A DNA stretch of 18,723 nucleotides from Rickettsiales bacterium (GTDB lineage Bacteria; Pseudomonadota; Alphaproteobacteria; Rickettsiales; CANDYO01), in contig CANDYO010000018.1 of the NCBI GenBank assembly GCA_947424995.1, forward strand, positions 1-18,723, given 5' to 3'. The translations under genes were made by a program, and so were the position numbers. Below are positions 1-6,206 of this stretch, in pieces; the stretch's first letter is position 1, and each line of letters starts with the position of its first letter. Below the pieces are notes generated by a model. That model had not been told where the DNA came from and made no database searches. It was given only the letters and a program-made list of their open reading frames with translations.

Positions 1-862
1 CCATAATGAACCAAAGATAGCGAGAAGAAAATACATACTTAAAGCTTTCGATTACTGATAGACGTATTTTTTCTTTATCACTATTGTGCTTTCGATTACA
101 AAGAGCTGGATTAGGCCAAACATTTTTATACATCCACCAATAGATTACCATTAATCCTAAGCCTGCAAATAATATACTTACCATCATCCACTTTATGGTT
201 AAAGCCCAAGCCATATTGTCATGTGGGTGATAAATAAAGTAAGTTGATATTTCCCTTTGAACAAGTCCGGCTGTAACCAATCCTAATTGACCAATAAGAC
301 CGAATAAAGCATAAGTACGCTTAGCTTCTTTAACACTGTATAAATCGTTGGCGAACTGCCAAAATAAGAGAGTGAGTAATACTGTCCCACATAGCTCAGA
401 CATCACATAAAACAAGCTAACGGTCCAATTCTGCATCATTATAATTTGATATTTCAATTTAGGGAATTCTACTATCCAATCAGATAAATCTGGCTGTAAC
501 AATTCGCTATTAGGACTGAGAATGAAAGCATATAGAATGAAAAAGCTTATAAAAAAGCTAGTGATTGTATAATATAATTTATCTCTAGTTAATAGATTAG
601 CTAATTTAGAAAAACAGATAAAGAAAATAATCGTGCTAGGAAAAACACCATAAAATTTAATAAAACTGATAAGTTCAGCGCCTAGAGCTGGCACTAAGAT
701 AGAATCTTTTACCCCTCTAAGAAGGCTATAGATATATGCTGATAATGTCATCATTATTGAAGTAGGTAAATATTTGCATAATATATAATTTTTATTTTCA
801 GCAAATAGATTAGCTAGCTTCACAAAATACTTCTGTAAATCTTTGACTTTAAAAAATTTCAT
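1..862 (-). CDS. tlc: Tlc-family ATP/ADP (nucleotide) translocase, partial at window edge
   Basis: Reading the minus strand from an ATG at 860-862 gives an open frame of 287 codons that runs off the left edge, so the C-terminal part is missing. The protein is rich in hydrophobic segments and carries typical Tlc/NTT features: LLRGVKDSILV near residue 50, ISFIKFYGVFPS soon after, MQNWTVSLFYVMSELCG and LLFWQFAND in the middle, then EAKRTYALFGLIGQLGLV. It ends in the window at SSRYLWFIM. Family members are inner-membrane proteins of about 500 residues with 12 helices. In Rickettsia and Chlamydia they exchange host ATP for bacterial ADP or import other nucleotides. Which substrate this paralog uses cannot be told from the visible part. 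No strong ribosome site is seen before the ATG. A palindromic repeat lies 33 nt upstream. Family assignment is firm; substrate is not. Confidence 0.93.
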   Translation of the reverse strand, partial: MKFFKVKDLQKYFVKLANLFAENKNYILCKYLPTSIMMTLSAYIYSLLRGVKDSILVPALGAELISFIKFYGVFPSTIIFFICFSKLANLLTRDKLYYTITSFFISFFILYAFILSPNSELLQPDLSDWIVEFPKLKYQIIMMQNWTVSLFYVMSELCGTVLLTLLFWQFANDLYSVKEAKRTYALFGLIGQLGLVTAGLVQREISTYFIYHPHDNMAWALTIKWMMVSILFAGLGLMVIYWWMYKNVWPNPALCNRKHNSDKEKIRLSVIESFKYVFSSRYLWFIM

Positions 863-894
863 AATTTTGTATTACATAGCCTGTATTAATACTA

Positions 895-1023
895 ATACCA
901 TTTCCAGAACTAAAATAGACTTATTCGATTTGAATCTTGAAGGCGCACAGCTTACATTTTAGTAAGTGAGCACCTGAATCGATGATAAATTGGATAAGTA
1001 TATTTAATTGTGGGAATCGGTAT
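895..1023. repeat. 129-bp imperfect palindrome upstream of tlc
   Basis: The left half begins ATACCATTTCC and contains ATAGACTTATTCGATTT. The reverse complement of the right half begins ATACCGATTCCC and contains ATATACTTATCCAATTT. The two halves align along nearly their whole length and meet at CTTACATTTTAGTAAG, which is itself an inverted repeat. The element could fold into one long hairpin. Its sequence differs from the other palindromic repeats in this window, so it is probably a separate family. It lies between the start of tlc and any upstream promoter, so it may be transcribed in the tlc leader. That it is a mobile palindromic element is inference. Confidence 0.75.
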
Positions 1024-1155
1024 AACCAGTATTTGAAACCCGATTTACTCTACTAGAAAAGATTCTTCGGTACAACTTTATAATTAATCAACAACCAAAA
1101 AACATGCTTAATTTTATTTTACCTAAATTTTTAAAAAACATTACGACATTTGCCA

Positions 1156-1208
1156 TTGACGACAAACATTAACAATGCTTTAATATTAACGTTAACGATA
1201 GAGTTAAC
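1156..1208 (+). promoter_or_regulatory. Sigma70-type promoter with GTTAAC repeats before the cupredoxin-like gene
   Basis: A -35 box TTGACG (1156-1161) and a -10 box TTTAAT (1179-1184) are separated by exactly 17 bp. Each matches consensus at 5 of 6 positions. Transcription would begin near 1191. Just there are a palindrome TTAACGTTAA (1186-1195) and two copies of GTTAAC (1191-1196 and 1203-1208) spaced 12 bp start to start, which is suggestive of a regulator site. The regulator is unknown. Confidence 0.55.
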
Positions 1209-1231
1209 AGCTATAAATTGAGGTAATCGTC

Positions 1232-1551
1232 ATGCGTATTTTTATATTAGCTATTATATTGTTTTCTTTAAATGCAAATGCTGAAATTGAAACAATAATA
1301 ATAAAAGATAGATCTATTTCAGTTAGCGAAATAGTTATTCCTAAAGGCAGTAAGATAGAATTCAAAATTCAAAATTTGGATAAAGATTTCGAAGAAGTTA
1401 AAAGCAAAGAATTAGGCCTTTAAATAGTGAAGTCATAGTATCAATGCCGGCTTTAAAACCAGGGACTTATCCATTCAAAGTAGACTTCGTTCATTCTTCA
1501 TCAAAGAAAAGAAATGACAAGGTCATTAACGGCAACATAATAGTAAAATAA
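1232..1551 (+). pseudogene. Secreted cupredoxin-like protein, broken by a frameshift
   Basis: The ATG at 1232 follows GAGGTAA, a plausible ribosome site. It opens a 63-codon frame starting with a signal peptide (MRIFILAIILFSLNANA, cut before EIE). The frame continues with SEIVIPKGSKIEFKIQN and stops at TAA 1421-1423. From 1423, in another frame, the sequence reads on as NSEVIVSMPALKPGTYPFKVDF and ends in IIVK at TAA 1549-1551. Together the pieces match the layout of small periplasmic cupredoxin_1-type proteins (I/V-P-x-G early; LKPGTY and a C-terminal histidine region late), which are about 105 residues long. Removing two bases or adding one near GGCCTTTAAAT (1415-1425) restores one frame. 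The signal peptide, promoter and following hairpin are intact, so the break looks recent, or it could be a sequencing error. Copper or iron binding is known for the family but not shown here. Confidence 0.78.
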
Positions 1552-1566
1552 TATAAAGCTTAAAAC

Positions 1567-1603
1567 GGGGGGTAAACTATAGTGATATTTTTACCCCTAA
1601 TCT
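1567..1603 (+). terminator. Hairpin after the cupredoxin-like pseudogene
   Basis: GGGGTAAA (1569-1576) pairs perfectly with TTTACCCC (1590-1597), leaving a 13-nt loop that ends in T residues. It starts 17 nt after the stop of the downstream piece of the gene. The trailing sequence TAATCTTC is only moderately T-rich, so this is a likely but not classic factor-independent terminator. Confidence 0.5.
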
Positions 1604-1702
1604 TCATTCTAATAGCAAAAATTCCTTTTATTCATTCTTAATTCAAGAATTGCTCTTTTAATATAGCCATGTTACATTGATTACATTAGTTTAACCCTAA
1701 AA

Positions 1703-1915
1703 CTATTGCGCGAGCTACGACTGATTGGAAGCACGCAAGGACGTCACCCTTGGATGAGCGGTAGCGATGTCCGAGGGTCCAGATTAAATCTCTTAATTCA
1801 TAAGGTTCCCAAGAATGTTAAGAGATTTCAACTGGACCTTCGCTTGTCAAGCTAAAGCTGTTGGCAAAGATGATGACCTAGCTCGTTTTTAGTACGATTT
1901 TTACTCATGCAATAG
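1703..1915. repeat. Palindromic repeat A (213 bp, RPE/MITE-like)
   Basis: The outer ends are inverted: CTATTGCGCGAG (1703-1714) against CTATTGCATGAG read on the minus strand (1915-1904). Inside, a left hairpin pairs ACCCTTGGA (1746-1754) with TCCGAGGGT (1770-1778) and has one T1751-G1773 mismatch. A central palindrome pairs the TCCAG...AAATCTCTTAA half with the TTAAGAGATTT...CTGGA half (about 1778-1836). A right hairpin pairs 1838-1843 with 1864-1869 and has C1841-A1866 mismatched, the mirror image of the left arm. No coding capacity is seen. The repeat sits directly upstream of the mazG-like gene and could supply or disturb its promoter. Confidence 0.8.
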
Positions 1916-1942
1916 TCTTAAGTCTTATCAAGGATTAAATAA

Positions 1943-2350
1943 ATGACTCAAGAACATGTATTTTTTGTTGGAAAATTAATTCGTGATAAAGTTTGCGAAA
2001 TTGACCGAGCACTCGGCATAACTCCATGCGAACGGGTTATGGAAATAGACGAGTATGCAGAAAGACTTAAGGAAAAACTTATCGAAGAAGCTAATGAAGT
2101 AATAGAAGCCTCTTCTGAGGAAGAGCTTATAGTAGAACTAGCCGACCTTATGGAAGTAATGTATGCAATAGCTGCTACAAAAAACTTTACTCCTCAAGAC
2201 ATAGAAAATGCAAGAATTGCTAAAAAACTTGAAAGAGGAGGTTTTGAAGGACGTGTCTTTAATTCACATACTTTTGTTAAAGCTGATCATCCTGAGATAG
2301 CTTATTTTCGTGCTAGTCCTCATAAATATCCCGAAATAAAGAAACCTTAA
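1943..2350 (+). CDS. MazG/PRA-PH-like nucleoside triphosphate pyrophosphohydrolase
   Basis: This 135-residue protein belongs to the all-alpha NTP pyrophosphatase superfamily (MazG, dUTPase-2, HisE-like). The N-terminus reads KLIRDKVCEI. The metal-binding pattern EExxE...ExxD is visible as E48-E49-A-N-E52 and E65-L-A-D68. KLERGGFEGRVF in the second half resembles the glycine-rich end of stand-alone members. Such enzymes hydrolyse NTPs to NMP and pyrophosphate, often to clear non-canonical nucleotides. The substrate cannot be predicted here, and histidine synthesis (HisE) is unlikely without his genes nearby. AAGGA lies about 9 nt before the ATG. polA begins 14 nt after the stop, so the two are probably co-transcribed, consistent with a house-cleaning role beside a DNA polymerase. 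Confidence 0.8.
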   Translation: MTQEHVFFVGKLIRDKVCEIDRALGITPCERVMEIDEYAERLKEKLIEEANEVIEASSEEELIVELADLMEVMYAIAATKNFTPQDIENARIAKKLERGGFEGRVFNSHTFVKADHPEIAYFRASPHKYPEIKKP

Positions 2351-2364
2351 AAAAGATAAAGTTT

Positions 2365-5013
2365 ATGACCAAACAGAATCAACATCTAATATTAATTGAC
2401 GGATATGGCTTTGTTTTTAGAGCTTTTCATGCTTTTCCTCCTCTAAAGAGAGATGATGGAGTTAATGTAGGGGCAATTTTTGGTTTTACCTCTATGCTAA
2501 CTAAAATAATCTTAGAATTTTCCTGTTCGCATTTGGCAATCGCTTTAGATTCGGGTGGAAAAACTTTTCGTCATGAAATATTTCCTGAATATAAATCTCA
2601 TCGACCACCGGCTCCTGAAGAGTTAATTCCCCAATTCCCTCTAGTTAGAGAAGCGGTATCTGCTCTTAATATAGATATATTAGAAAAACAAGGATTTGAA
2701 GCTGATGATTTAATTGCAACTTATGCTAAAATGGCTAGTAATCAAGGAATTAAAGTTACTATAATTTCATCAGATAAAGATTTAATGCAATTAATTGATG
2801 ATAATATCAGCATGTATGATCCGCTAAAATCCAGATATATTGGCGCGCCCCAAGTAGAAGAAAAATTCGGAGTAAGGCCTGATCAAGTTATTGATGTTTT
2901 AGCGTTGATTGGCGATAGTGCAGACTATGTACCAGGCGTTCCAGGAATTGGTCCTAAAACAGCTGCAGAATTAATTCAGAAATATCAAAGCTTGGATGGC
3001 ATTTATCAAAACATTGATGAGATTCCGGCTAGCAAGCGTAAGCAATCACTAGTAGATAATAAAAATTTAGCTTATTTATCTCATAAATTAGTTATTTTAG
3101 ATGATCAAGTGCCTATGGACCCAGCTCTTAACGATCTAAAGATAAAAATTTCTCATGTCGAACAATTTAAAGAATTTCTCAAAAAACAAAATTTTAACTC
3201 CCTTCATAATCGAGCCGAAAAGATATGTCAGGCTTTTAATAATAAAAATGAACAGCATCATGACTCTATTAGCAGCGTAAAAATTAAAGAATTGGATAGC
3301 TTAAGCGACTTAAATTCCTGGCTAGCTAGTAAAGTGACTGCCACTGGTCAACTAAGTATAATTTTAGAAGCCGGTTTTTTATGTTTGGCTGGTGATGAAC
3401 GAGAAATAGTTATTTGCACTGTTAAAGAATCAAATAGCTTAGGTTTATTTCAAACCAATAATGGCTTTTCAATAAAAGATCTTGCTAAATCACTTGGCTC
3501 CTACATCAATGATGGCTCAGTTACCAAAATAACCCATGATACTAAACGCTTGTACCATATTTTCTCTGAACATATTGAAATAGCATTATCTGCGTGGCAA
3601 ACTACTGATGATGTTCAGTTGATGTCTTATGTTTTAAATAATGGCACTCACCCACATGATCTCAAAACTCTAATTCAAACTTATTTCAGCTTAGGAGCAG
3701 ATTTAGAATTAAAGCAATGGCTTGGCTATTCTTCATTATTTATGCTGCAATTATGGTCGCAGTTCAAGCAGCGTTTACCTCAAGAAAAATTATTGATCCT
3801 TTATGAAAGAATTGAGAAACCACTTTCTCTCATTTTGTATAAAATGGAAAATGTAGGAATAAAAATTGATCAATTAAAACTGAAAGAAATATCAGCAGAT
3901 TTTAGCAAACGCTGCTTAGAATATGAGCAAGAAATTTATCAGTTAGCCGGCTGTCAGTTTAATATAGCCTCTCCTAAACAAATGGGAGAAATATTGTTTG
4001 ATAAATTAGGCCTTAAAAGTGGCGAAAAAACTAGTAAAAATAAAAACTTAAGTACTAATGCAGATGTACTAGAAGAATTAGCAATTGAAGGCCATAAAAT
4101 AGCTGAGCTTATTCTAACTTGGCGTCATTTAACTAAGCTTAATAATACTTATGCAAGCAGCTTAGCCAATAATGCAGATAGTAAAAGCCGCGTCCATACT
4201 ACCTTGCAAATGACAGTTACCTCAACAGGAAGACTTAGCTCAATTAATCCTAACTTACAAAATATTCCTATCCGCAGTGAAGATGGCAATAAAATTAGAT
4301 CAGCATTTATTGCTGAAGATGGATATCTACTAATCTCTGCTGATTATTCTCAAGTGGAGCTGCGCTTGCTCGCTCATATGGCAGCTATACCAACTCTTTT
4401 GCAAGCTTTTTTAAACAATCAAGATATTCATGCGGCTACTGCCAGCGAAGTATTTAATGTGCCTCTAGTAGAAGTTACTCCTGAATTACGCCGTCAAGCT
4501 AAGGCAATTAATTTTGGTATTATTTATGGACAGGGAGCCTTTGGACTCGCTAATCAATTACGTATTTCTAAAACTGATGCCGCTAAATATATTGAAACCT
4601 ACTTTGAGCGCTATCCAGGTATTAAGCAATATATGGAAAAGACTAAGGAATTTGCTAGGACCCATGGTTTCGTTGAAACTTTACTTGGAAGAAGATGCTA
4701 TACTAAAACAATTAATGATGCTAATGGCATGGTTAGAAATTTAGCTGAACGAGCCGCTATTAATGCCCCCTTGCAAGGCAGTGCTGCTGATATAATTAAA
4801 AAAGCGATGATCAATTTAAACAATGAAATTGAACAAAGAAAATTACCAGCAAAAATTTTACTACAAATTCATGATGAATTACTACTCGAGGTAAAAAAAG
4901 AAGCTGCTGAAGAAGTAAGCCTGCTAACTAAGCAAATTATGGAATCAGTTATCAAACTTTCTTTGTCCTTAAGTGTTGATATTAGCCATGGTAAAAATTG
5001 GGCAGAAATTTAA
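2365..5013 (+). CDS. polA: DNA polymerase I
   Basis: This 882-residue protein has the full PolA length. An N-terminal 5'-3' exonuclease/FEN domain (about 1-290) shows DGYGFVFRAFHAF, the acidic KQGFEADDLIA and SSDKDLMQL motifs and a helix-hairpin-helix at GVPGIGPKTAAEL (residues about 190-205). The C-terminal polymerase domain has motif A (D660-YSQVELRL), motif B (R709-RQAK...NFGIIYG) and motif C (QIH836-D837-E838-L). The middle proofreading-like domain appears degenerate: near residues 330-340, where active enzymes have an acidic D-x-E, this one reads SIILEAG. Proofreading is therefore probably absent. The enzyme removes RNA primers, fills gaps and serves repair. It lies 14 nt after the mazG-like gene with only a weak purine-rich ribosome site, which suggests translation in an operon. 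Confidence 0.97.
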   Translation: MTKQNQHLILIDGYGFVFRAFHAFPPLKRDDGVNVGAIFGFTSMLTKIILEFSCSHLAIALDSGGKTFRHEIFPEYKSHRPPAPEELIPQFPLVREAVSALNIDILEKQGFEADDLIATYAKMASNQGIKVTIISSDKDLMQLIDDNISMYDPLKSRYIGAPQVEEKFGVRPDQVIDVLALIGDSADYVPGVPGIGPKTAAELIQKYQSLDGIYQNIDEIPASKRKQSLVDNKNLAYLSHKLVILDDQVPMDPALNDLKIKISHVEQFKEFLKKQNFNSLHNRAEKICQAFNNKNEQHHDSISSVKIKELDSLSDLNSWLASKVTATGQLSIILEAGFLCLAGDEREIVICTVKESNSLGLFQTNNGFSIKDLAKSLGSYINDGSVTKITHDTKRLYHIFSEHIEIALSAWQTTDDVQLMSYVLNNGTHPHDLKTLIQTYFSLGADLELKQWLGYSSLFMLQLWSQFKQRLPQEKLLILYERIEKPLSLILYKMENVGIKIDQLKLKEISADFSKRCLEYEQEIYQLAGCQFNIASPKQMGEILFDKLGLKSGEKTSKNKNLSTNADVLEELAIEGHKIAELILTWRHLTKLNNTYASSLANNADSKSRVHTTLQMTVTSTGRLSSINPNLQNIPIRSEDGNKIRSAFIAEDGYLLISADYSQVELRLLAHMAAIPTLLQAFLNNQDIHAATASEVFNVPLVEVTPELRRQAKAINFGIIYGQGAFGLANQLRISKTDAAKYIETYFERYPGIKQYMEKTKEFARTHGFVETLLGRRCYTKTINDANGMVRNLAERAAINAPLQGSAADIIKKAMINLNNEIEQRKLPAKILLQIHDELLLEVKKEAAEEVSLLTKQIMESVIKLSLSLSVDISHGKNWAEI

Positions 5014-5074
5014 TGAATTATTTACCTTTATAGAGTAAGCTTTAATTTATTCAAATTATTCAAAAGCTATAGAC

Positions 5075-5497
5075 ATGGAAAATAACACAGATTCTGAAAA
5101 AGGATTACTAACTAGATTCAAAGATTTTTTACTAAGAATCTTTTGGGCAATAATGAAGCTTTTATTTGGATTTTTTTGGAAATTTGATCAAGATGATTCT
5201 CAAAGTTCAAATGGCGATACTGTAGGTGGATATTCAAATAAAAATGCTTCTCGCTCTAATGAAAAACTTACCTCTGAACAAATTATTGAATTATCTTGGA
5301 AATTCCTAACTGACATTACTGAAAAAGTAATTTTACTGAGCAAAGCGGTAAATGATAAAATTCTAATGTATGGCAAGATCTTAAATGACAACGGCGTTGC
5401 TTATATTCATGTCATAGAAACTGAAAGACATCTGCCAACAAGCCCAGCTAAAGCTGCGGCAACTAAAGAACAGTCAGCCGATGAGCAATCACGTTAG
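5075..5497 (+). CDS. Hypothetical protein with an N-terminal hydrophobic aromatic segment
   Basis: I do not recognise this 140-residue protein. It starts with a short charged stretch, then a very hydrophobic Phe/Trp-rich segment (about residues 14-37, FLLRIFWAIMKLLFGFFW). This could be a membrane anchor or an amphipathic helix, but it is not a typical cleaved signal because no small-residue cleavage site follows. A polar Ser/Asn-rich linker (about 38-65), a helical region (about 66-115, IIELSWKFLTDITEKVILL) and an Ala/Glu/Lys-rich tail follow. The ATG is 62 nt after polA with a poor ribosome site. Amino-acid composition and the absence of an overlapping better frame favour a real gene. A membrane-attached accessory protein is one possibility, but no function is proposed. 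Confidence 0.6.
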   Translation: MENNTDSEKGLLTRFKDFLLRIFWAIMKLLFGFFWKFDQDDSQSSNGDTVGGYSNKNASRSNEKLTSEQIIELSWKFLTDITEKVILLSKAVNDKILMYGKILNDNGVAYIHVIETERHLPTSPAKAAATKEQSADEQSR

Positions 5498-5540
5498 TCT
5501 ATTATAAAAAGAAAGTTTTTAGTATAAAACTAAAGTTAAT

Positions 5541-5664
5541 CGTCATTCTTGGCCGTAGGCCGAGAATCCAGTTAAAATCTTTTAAAGCCTTGAGTTACCA
5601 TGCTTTATCAAGAGAATTAAACTGGACCTTCGGCCAGCGCTAAAGCTTGGCCAAAGGTGAAGCC
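5541..5664. repeat. Palindromic repeat B (RPE-like, two mirrored hairpin arms)
   Basis: The left arm pairs ATTCTTGGCC (5545-5554) with GGCCGAGAAT (5558-5567) across a 3-nt loop, with T5550-G5562 as the only mismatch. The centre pairs a TCCAGTTAAAATCTTTTAA half (5567-5585) with a half ending in TTAAACTGGA. The right arm pairs ACCTTCGGCCA (5626-5636) with TTGGCCAAAGGT (5647-5658) and has C5631-A5653 mismatched, which on the minus strand is the same T-G mismatch as the left arm. The element shares GTCA ends and the TCCAG/CTGGACCTTCG core with the repeat at 1703-1915. It fills the gap between two convergent genes. No coding frame is seen. Confidence 0.82.
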
Positions 5665-5711
5665 CATCTTTGATTTTATGCTAAAATCACTATTTAACAC
5701 CCGATCAAATT

Positions 5712-6128
5712 TCAGCCAATTATCTGCTTAAGTTTTTCTACCGCCCACGCCGAACTTCTATCACCTAAATCCACAGCCAAAAATATAGTATCATCGCCAG
5801 CAATAGTTCCTACAAATTCTGGATATTTATCATTGTTGATCAATTGACCATCTAATAACGCCGCGATTGTATTAGCGTGCCCTGGCGCTGTCCGCAAAAT
5901 TAATAAATTAGGCTGAACGAACGAAAATGTAACTTCCTGTTTGAAGCGAAGAGGGATATTTTTGCTTAAGTGATATTTACCATGTAACTTAGTGATTCCT
6001 AATTGCTTTAATTTTCGTGAAACACTTGATTGAGTAAGCTCATGCCCCAAGTCTTTCAATTTTGCTAGTAAATCATTTTGATCGCTAGCGCCTTGCTCAA
6101 TTAATCGAATAATATCATCATTCAACAT
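5712..6128 (-). CDS. argR: Arginine repressor ArgR
   Basis: The protein has 138 residues, slightly shorter than the usual 150. The N-terminal winged helix-turn-helix is seen as SDQNDLLAKLKDLG followed by QSSVSRKLKQLGITKL, including the characteristic S-x-x-S-R recognition helix. The C-terminal hexamerisation and arginine-binding domain is seen as APGHANTIAALLDG and GTIAGDDTIFLAVD, where the paired aspartates contact arginine in known ArgR proteins. In E. coli the arginine-bound hexamer represses arginine biosynthesis. No biosynthesis genes are present here. Instead argR diverges from an amino-acid ABC transporter, and the shared 64-bp gap carries repeated TTATGC motifs. Control of arginine uptake, as reported for chlamydial ArgR and glnPQ, is therefore the likely role. 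The ATG at 6128 is preceded by AGAGG, rather far (about 13 nt) upstream. Confidence 0.92.
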   Translation of the reverse strand: MLNDDIIRLIEQGASDQNDLLAKLKDLGHELTQSSVSRKLKQLGITKLHGKYHLSKNIPLRFKQEVTFSFVQPNLLILRTAPGHANTIAALLDGQLINNDKYPEFVGTIAGDDTIFLAVDLGDRSSAWAVEKLKQIIG

Positions 6129-6145
6129 ATTTTATTATTTACCTC

Positions 6146-6206
6146 TTGACAGTTGCAATCTTATTGCATATTATGCCAAATTATGCACTTTTATGCGGAA
6201 TTATGC
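6146..6206 (+). promoter_or_regulatory. Promoter with phased TTATGC array, likely ArgR operator
   Basis: A perfect -35 box TTGACA (6146-6151) and a -10 box TATTAT (6169-6174) are spaced by 17 bp. Overlapping the -10 and start region, TTATGC occurs at 6171, 6181, 6191 and 6201, exactly one helical turn apart. Related inverted forms lie upstream (TTGCAA at 6153-6158, TTGCATA at 6164-6170), so GCATATTATGC (6166-6176) is a near-perfect dyad. ArgR hexamers bind adjacent AT-rich ARG boxes on one face of the helix, and argR is the divergent neighbour. An ArgR operator covering the promoter is therefore the natural reading. The sites are seen directly; the regulator is inferred. Confidence 0.72.

Larger units (their letters stand above)
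863..1231. other. Divergent intergenic region between tlc and the cupredoxin-like gene
   Basis: No coding frame of note is seen in these 369 bases. They hold a long imperfect palindrome on the tlc side (895-1023), a featureless AT-rich stretch (about 1024-1150), and a good promoter with repeated GTTAAC motifs in front of the plus-strand gene. No tRNA-like cloverleaf was recognised. Confidence 0.7.

Noticed and set aside
1552..1942. tRNA or other structured RNA gene in the long gap before the mazG-like gene
   Set aside because: The hairpins there are explained by the palindromic repeat. No cloverleaf with a GTTC-type T-arm was found.
4514..4744. Open frame inside polA on the same strand
   Set aside because: It lies wholly inside the conserved polymerase domain coding sequence, in another frame and without a family resemblance.
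6171..6206. Regular short repeats that might suggest a CRISPR array or microsatellite
   Set aside because: Units are 6 bp with 4-bp variable gaps, only four copies, and they sit on a promoter. An operator fits better than a CRISPR array.
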